Shown: positions 59,984 to 64,000 of the stretch, piece after piece
Layout: each line of letters opens with the position of its first letter
Numbering within the stretch: position 1 is the first letter of the stretch
From: Pseudoduganella albidiflava
GTDB lineage: Bacteria; Pseudomonadota; Gammaproteobacteria; Burkholderiales; Burkholderiaceae_D
DNA: 64,000 bases
Direction of reading: 5' to 3'
NCBI RefSeq assembly: GCF_004322755.1
Contig: NZ_CP036401.1
Span: forward strand, 496,001 to 560,000
Notes under the pieces: model-generated
The model's database searches: none
Told to the model about the DNA's origin: nothing
What the model saw: only the letters and a program-made list of their open reading frames with translations
Position numbers and translations under genes: made by a program

Positions 59984-62086
59984 TCAAGCGGCCAGCTTGG
60001 AGATGTCCGCCACGCGGTTCATCATGCCGTGCAGCGACGACAGCAGCGCCAGGCGGTTGTTGCGCAGCGCGATATCGTCGGCCATCACCATCACGTCGTT
60101 GAAGAAGGCATCGACATCGTCGCGCAGCTGGGCCAGCGTCATCAAAGTGCCGGTGAAGTCGCCGCCCGCGAAGGCCGCGTCGACTTCCGGCTGCACGCGC
60201 GTCACGGCCGCTGCCAGGTTCTTCTCGGCCACGTCCTGCAGCAGCGCCGGATTCACCGTGCCGGCCTGCGCCAGCGCTTCCTCGTTCTTCTTGAGGATGT
60301 TGGTGATGCGCTTGTTGGCGGCGGCCAGCGAGGCCGCTTCCGGCAGCGCGGCGAAGGCCTGCACCGCTTCCAGGCGCTGCACGATGTCGTCCAGGCGGTC
60401 CGGGTTCTGCGCCACCACGGCTTCGATCTCGTTCGGCGTGAAGCCGCGCTCGCGCAGGATACCGCGCAGGCGGTCCATGAAGAACGCCGTCACCTCGGGC
60501 GTCGGGTCCTTGAAGCCCGCTACGGACGCAAACTGCGCCACCGCGTCGGCCAGGATGTCGGAGATCGCCAGCGGCAGGCGCTTCTCGATCAGCATGCGCA
60601 GCACGCCCAGGGCATGGCGGCGCAGCGCGAACGGGTCCTTGTCGCCGGTCGGCTGCAGGCCGATGGCCCAGATGCCGACCAGCGTTTCAAGCTTGTCCGC
60701 CAGCGCGACGGCGGTGCCGGTCTGCGTGGAGGGCAGCGCATCGCCGGCAAAGCGCGGCTGGTAATGCTCGGAGGCGGCCAGCGCCACTTCCTCGTTCTCG
60801 CCGTCATGCCGGGCGTAGTAGGTGCCCATGATGCCTTGCAGCTCGGGGAACTCGCCGACCATGTCGGTCAGCAGGTCGGCCTTCGACAGGCGCGCGCCAC
60901 GTTCGGCCAGCGCAGCGTCGGCACCGAGGCGTTTCGCAATGGCGGTGGCGAGGGCGGTGACGCGGTCGCTGCGCTCGGCTTGCGTGCCCAGCTTGTTGTG
61001 GTATACCACGTTCTTCAGCAGCGGCAGGCGCGATTCCAGCGTCTTCTTCTTGTCCTGCTCGAAGAAGAACTTGGCGTCGGACAGGCGCGGGCGCACCACG
61101 CGCTCGTTGCCGCCGACGATCGCCTGCGGCGTATCGGTGGCGATGTTCGAGACGATCAGGAAGCGCGAGCGCAGCTTGCCGTTGCTGTCGGTCAGCGCGA
61201 AGTATTTCTGGTTGGTCTGCATCGTCAGGATCAGGCATTCCTGCGGCACGGCCAGGAATTCATCCTCGAAGCGGCATTCGTACACCACCGGCCATTCGAC
61301 CAGCGATGCCACTTCTTCCAGCAGCGCCTCGGGCATCAGCACCTGGTCGTCGCCGGCCTTGGCCAGCAGTTCCTTGCGGATCTGCTCTTTACGCGCTTCG
61401 AACGAGGGGATCACCCTGGCCTTGTCGATCAGCGTGTCGGCGTACGCGTCGGCGTGCGGCACGGTGACCGCGCGCTGGCCCGGCGCCGTCAGGAAGCGGT
61501 GGCCTTGCGTGACGTTCGATGCGGTCAGGCCCAGCAGCGTCAGGGGCAGCACGGTGTCGCCGAACAGCGCGATCACGCTGTGCGCCGGGCGCACGAACTG
61601 CACGGTGGCGCCGTCCGGGCGCTGGTAGCTCATCACCTTCGGGATCGGCAGCTTGGCCACCGAGTCTTCCAGCGCGGCCTGCAGGCCCGTGACCAGTTGC
61701 GAACCGGGCGCGGTGTACGTGTAGAAAAACGATTCGGCCTTGCCGTCCTGGGCGCGTTCCAGGTCGCCGACCTGCAGGTCGGGGAAGCCCAGCGCGGCCA
61801 GCTTCTTGGCCAGCGGCGCGGTCGGCTTGCCTTCTTTATCGAGGGCCACCGTCACCGGCAGCACCTTTTCGCGGATCGATTTGTCCGGCGACACGTCGCG
61901 CACGCGGGTGATGGAAACGGCCAGGCGGCGCGGCGTGGCATACGCGGTGGCGACGCTGTCTTCTTCGAGGAAGTCGCGCGACTTCAGGCCATTGACGATG
62001 CCCGAAGCAAAGGCGGCGCCCAGTTTCGACAGGGCCTTGGGCGGCAGTTCTTCGGTCAGCAGTTCGATCAGGAGAGTCTGGGTCAT
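59984..62086 (-). CDS. glyS: Glycine--tRNA ligase beta subunit
   Basis: 700 aa from ATG 62086 ([22 protein letters not shown]). Tetrameric bacterial GlyRS beta chain, needed for tRNA recognition. Family blocks: [46 protein letters not shown] [13 protein letters not shown], and [18 protein letters not shown]. The C-terminal anticodon-binding domain ends [19 protein letters not shown]. Gap to glyQ is 10 nt. Confidence 0.97.
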   Translation of the reverse strand: MTQTLLIELLTEELPPKALSKLGAAFASGIVNGLKSRDFLEEDSVATAYATPRRLAVSITRVRDVSPDKSIREKVLPVTVALDKEGKPTAPLAKKLAALGFPDLQVGDLERAQDGKAESFFYTYTAPGSQLVTGLQAALEDSVAKLPIPKVMSYQRPDGATVQFVRPAHSVIALFGDTVLPLTLLGLTASNVTQGHRFLTAPGQRAVTVPHADAYADTLIDKARVIPSFEARKEQIRKELLAKAGDDQVLMPEALLEEVASLVEWPVVYECRFEDEFLAVPQECLILTMQTNQKYFALTDSNGKLRSRFLIVSNIATDTPQAIVGGNERVVRPRLSDAKFFFEQDKKKTLESRLPLLKNVVYHNKLGTQAERSDRVTALATAIAKRLGADAALAERGARLSKADLLTDMVGEFPELQGIMGTYYARHDGENEEVALAASEHYQPRFAGDALPSTQTGTAVALADKLETLVGIWAIGLQPTGDKDPFALRRHALGVLRMLIEKRLPLAISDILADAVAQFASVAGFKDPTPEVTAFFMDRLRGILRERGFTPNEIEAVVAQNPDRLDDIVQRLEAVQAFAALPEAASLAAANKRITNILKKNEEALAQAGTVNPALLQDVAEKNLAAAVTRVQPEVDAAFAGGDFTGTLMTLAQLRDDVDAFFNDVMVMADDIALRNNRLALLSSLHGMMNRVADISKLAA

Positions 62087-62096
62087 AACGGTTTTC

Positions 62097-62996
62097 TTAT
62101 GCTTGCGCGGCCATCGGGAAGCCGAGGCGTTCGCGGGAATCGTAGTAGGCTTGGGCGACCAGGCGCGACAGCGTGCGCACGCGGCCGATGTAGGCGGCAC
62201 GCTCCGTGACCGAGATCGCGCCGCGCGCGTCCAGCATGTTGAAGCTGTGCGAAGCCTTCATGATCTGTTCGTAGGCCGGCAGCGTCAGCTGCAGCTCGAT
62301 CAGGCGCTTGGCTTCCGATTCGTGGTTGGCGAACTGGGCGAACAGCAGTTCGGTGTTGGCGTGCTCGAAGTTGTAGGTCGACTGTTCCACTTCGTTCTGG
62401 TGGAACACGTCGCCATACTTCAGCACCTTCTTCTGGCCGTTCTCTTCCCACTCCGTCCATACCAGGTCGTAGACGTTTTCCACGCCCTGCAGGTACATCG
62501 CCAGGCGTTCGATGCCATAGGTGATCTCGCCCAGCACCGGCTTGCAATCGAGGCCGCCGACCTGCTGGAAATACGTGAACTGCGTGACTTCCATGCCGTT
62601 CAGCCAGACTTCCCAGCCCAGGCCCCAGGCGCCCAGCGTCGGGCTTTCCCAGTCATCCTCGACGAAGCGCACGTCGTTTTGCTTCAGGTCCAGGCCCAGT
62701 GCTTCCAGCGAACCTAGGTACAGGTCGAGGATGTTTTCCGGCGCCGGCTTCAGCACCACCTGGTACTGGTAGTAGTGCTGCAGGCGGTTCGGGTTTTCGC
62801 CATAGCGGCCATCTTTCGGGCGGCGCGACGGCTGCACGTAGGCGGCGCGCCATGGCTCCGGGCCGATGGCGCGCAGGAAGGTGCCGGTGTGGAAAGTACC
62901 CGCGCCCACTTCCATGTCGTATGGCTGGAGCAGGGCGCAGCCTTGCTTGTCCCAGTAGGTTTGCAGGGTCAGGATGATTTGTTGGAATGTCAGCAT
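62097..62996 (-). CDS. glyQ: Glycine--tRNA ligase alpha subunit
   Basis: 299 aa from ATG 62996 ([20 protein letters not shown]). Class II catalytic chain: [49 protein letters not shown] in parts (motif 2 region), [23 protein letters not shown] in parts and [23 protein letters not shown] in parts (motif 3). The upstream in-frame start at 63032 lacks similarity. It follows lnt by 105 bp containing a hairpin. Confidence 0.97.
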   Translation of the reverse strand: MLTFQQIILTLQTYWDKQGCALLQPYDMEVGAGTFHTGTFLRAIGPEPWRAAYVQPSRRPKDGRYGENPNRLQHYYQYQVVLKPAPENILDLYLGSLEALGLDLKQNDVRFVEDDWESPTLGAWGLGWEVWLNGMEVTQFTYFQQVGGLDCKPVLGEITYGIERLAMYLQGVENVYDLVWTEWEENGQKKVLKYGDVFHQNEVEQSTYNFEHANTELLFAQFANHESEAKRLIELQLTLPAYEQIMKASHSFNMLDARGAISVTERAAYIGRVRTLSRLVAQAYYDSRERLGFPMAAQA

Positions 62997-63054
62997 CGTG
63001 TTCTTTTGTGGCGCGCCGGGGCGCGCAGGCATAAGGGGTAGCGGTGTGGCGGTT

Positions 63055-63083
63055 CGCTAAAACGGCTCATTTTAGCGGTTTTT
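63055..63083. other. Hairpin between lnt and glyQ
   Basis: CGCTAAAA (63055-63062) pairs perfectly with TTTTAGCG (63070-63077); GTTTTTG follows on the plus strand only. On the minus strand, the direction of both genes, there is no T-run, so it is a weak terminator or leader structure before glyQ. Confidence 0.4.
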
Positions 63084-63101
63084 GCAACGGACCAGTAGTG
63101 A

Positions 63102-64000
63102 TCAGCCGCTGGCTTTCCTGCGGCGCGAGAGCAGCCAGGCGGCCAGCAGGCTGGCCGCGGCCAGTGCGAGGATGAGGCGGTTCTGCAGCACGATGTATGG
63201 CGTGTCGCCCGTCATGCCCTGCACGGTGGCCTGCAGGATGCCGGCCTGGTGGTAGGGCAGGCTGGCCTGCACCACGCCGTGCGGGTCGATGGCGACCGTG
63301 GGGCCGGTGTTGGTCGCCGCCAGCATCGGCCGGCCGGTTTCCAGCGTGCGCATCTGCGAGATCTGCAAGTGCTGCGGGATCGCCACCGATTTGCCGTACC
63401 AGGCCAGCTCCGACACGTTCAGCAGCACGGTGGCGTGCGAGCCCGCGCTTTCCTCATTGAGCTGGGCCGCGATTTCTTCGCCGAACAGGTTTTCGTAGCA
63501 GATGTTCGGCAGCACGCGCTGGTCCTTCACCGGGAAGGCCGGCTGCAGCACCTTGCCGCGCGCCTGGTCGCCGAGCGGGATCTGCATCATGTTCGTGAAC
63601 CAGCGGAAGCCGGGCGGAATGAATTCGCCGAACGGCACCAGGTGGTGCTTGTCGTAGCGGTATGGCTTGCCCAGCGCGGGCGCCAGCCCCAGCACGCTGT
63701 TCGAGTAGCTCGTCGGGCTGTCGGCCATGGGCATGCCCAGCACGATCGCGCTGCCGGTCTTGCGGGCGAAGGTGCCGTAGCTGTCCAGGTAGCCGGTCGG
63801 CAGCTGTTGCGGGAACAGGGGAATGCCGGTTTCCGGGATCGCGATCAGGTCGGCCGGCGCCGCCGTGACAGTGTCGCGGTAGTGGCGCAGCGTGTCGCCG
63901 ACATGGTTCGGATTGAACTTGTCCGACAGGGCCACGTTGCCCTGGATCAGGCGCGCCGTCAGCGGCTTGCCGGTAGGTTGCGTCCACTGCACGTACTGGA
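63102..64000 (-). CDS. lnt: Apolipoprotein N-acyltransferase (N-terminal part outside window)
   Basis: The frame is open to base 64000; the C-terminal 298 residues are visible and the membrane-rich N-terminus is cut off. Lnt adds the third acyl chain to lipoproteins in the periplasmic leaflet. Nitrilase-fold triad visible: Glu in LIAIPETGIPLFP, Lys in YRYDKHHLVPFGEFIP and Cys in PNICYENLFGEEI. Closing membrane helix (LILALAAASLLAAWLL) and basic tail (SRRRKASG). First gene of lnt-glyQ-glyS-gmhB-plsC. Confidence 0.95.
   Translation of the reverse strand, partial: QYVQWTQPTGKPLTARLIQGNVALSDKFNPNHVGDTLRHYRDTVTAAPADLIAIPETGIPLFPQQLPTGYLDSYGTFARKTGSAIVLGMPMADSPTSYSNSVLGLAPALGKPYRYDKHHLVPFGEFIPPGFRWFTNMMQIPLGDQARGKVLQPAFPVKDQRVLPNICYENLFGEEIAAQLNEESAGSHATVLLNVSELAWYGKSVAIPQHLQISQMRTLETGRPMLAATNTGPTVAIDPHGVVQASLPYHQAGILQATVQGMTGDTPYIVLQNRLILALAAASLLAAWLLSRRRKASG

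Noticed and set aside
1..64000. tRNA, rRNA, tmRNA, RNase P RNA, prophage or transposase genes
   Set aside because: No matching structures or motifs were recognised in reading both strands; a covariance search (tRNAscan, Infernal) would settle the RNA genes.

Overview
The window looks like a stretch of chromosome from a GC-rich betaproteobacterium of the Oxalobacteraceae (Massilia / Pseudoduganella / Duganella type). The evidence is the strong G/C third-position bias, Burkholderiales gene orders (accB-accC-prmA-DUF3426; lnt-glyQ-glyS-gmhB-plsC-M48 peptidase; yqgE-ruvX-pyrR-pyrB-pyrC'), a lysine/alanine-rich histone H1-like protein, an H-NS-type protein, and dispersed repeats built around a GGGGTCAGACC core. 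The genus is inferred from memory of such genomes, not from a search. No rRNA, tRNA, CRISPR array, transposase or prophage gene was seen.

Layout. 1-3.6 kb: class Ia ribonucleotide reductase (nrdA, truncated by the window edge, and nrdB). 3.7-5.5 kb: a small accessory patch with a PAAR spike-tip gene, a signal-peptide protein and a divergent pair of unknown genes. 5.5-7.6 kb: a secreted GH43 glycosidase. 7.6-8.9 kb: a long gene-poor stretch with a perfect 20-bp inverted repeat and a candidate terminated small RNA. 8.9-10.9 kb: histone H1-like gene and yggT. 11.1-16.7 kb (minus strand): accB, accC, prmA, a zinc-ribbon/DUF3426 membrane protein and a PfkB kinase, preceded by aroQ. 16.8-26.8 kb: a TlpA-like thioredoxin and an unknown partner facing mpl, yqiA-like, ubiC, an RNB ribonuclease, tonB, aroE, mtgA and corA. 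26.9-30.1 kb: a small heme-copper-oxidase-like protein, hemL, thiD and rubredoxin. 30.5-39.9 kb: a Pil-Chp chemosensory operon (pilG, pilH, pilI, pilJ, chpA) without pilK. 40.1-42.4 kb: two small proteins sharing one repeat motif, then photolyase. 42.6-47.3 kb: yqgE, ruvX, pyrR, pyrB, non-catalytic pyrC' and an acyltransferase. 47.3-57.6 kb: apaH facing an envelope cluster (rfbB, rfbA, rfbC, rfbD, a WecA/WbpL-like transferase, an H-NS gene, phosphomannomutase, waaC, waaA). 57.6-64 kb (minus strand): lnt (partial), glyQ, glyS, gmhB, plsC and an M48-type peptidase.

How the genes fit together. Several units build the envelope: dTDP-rhamnose synthesis and O-antigen initiation, heptose supply (gmhB) and addition (waaC), Kdo transfer (waaA), peptidoglycan recycling and polymerisation (mpl, mtgA), and lipoprotein acylation (lnt). 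ATGA-type stop/start overlaps are frequent (accC/prmA, yqiA/ubiC, thiD/hemL, pilG/pilH, rfbB/rfbA, rfbA/rfbC and others), which suggests translational coupling.

Most unusual features. (1) Short direct tandem repeats of 12-16 nt lie in intergenic gaps or right at start codons of at least eight loci (nrdA end, yggT, aroE, mtgA, rubredoxin, the 67-aa gene, apaH, rfbD), several of them carrying start triplets. (2) A new-looking alpha-helical repeat motif of about 42 residues occurs twice in one small protein and once in its convergent neighbour. (3) A terminated small RNA candidate lies at 8386-8579. (4) Two families of dispersed repeats occur, one with imperfect terminal inverted repeats and one placed just after the stop codons of short genes.
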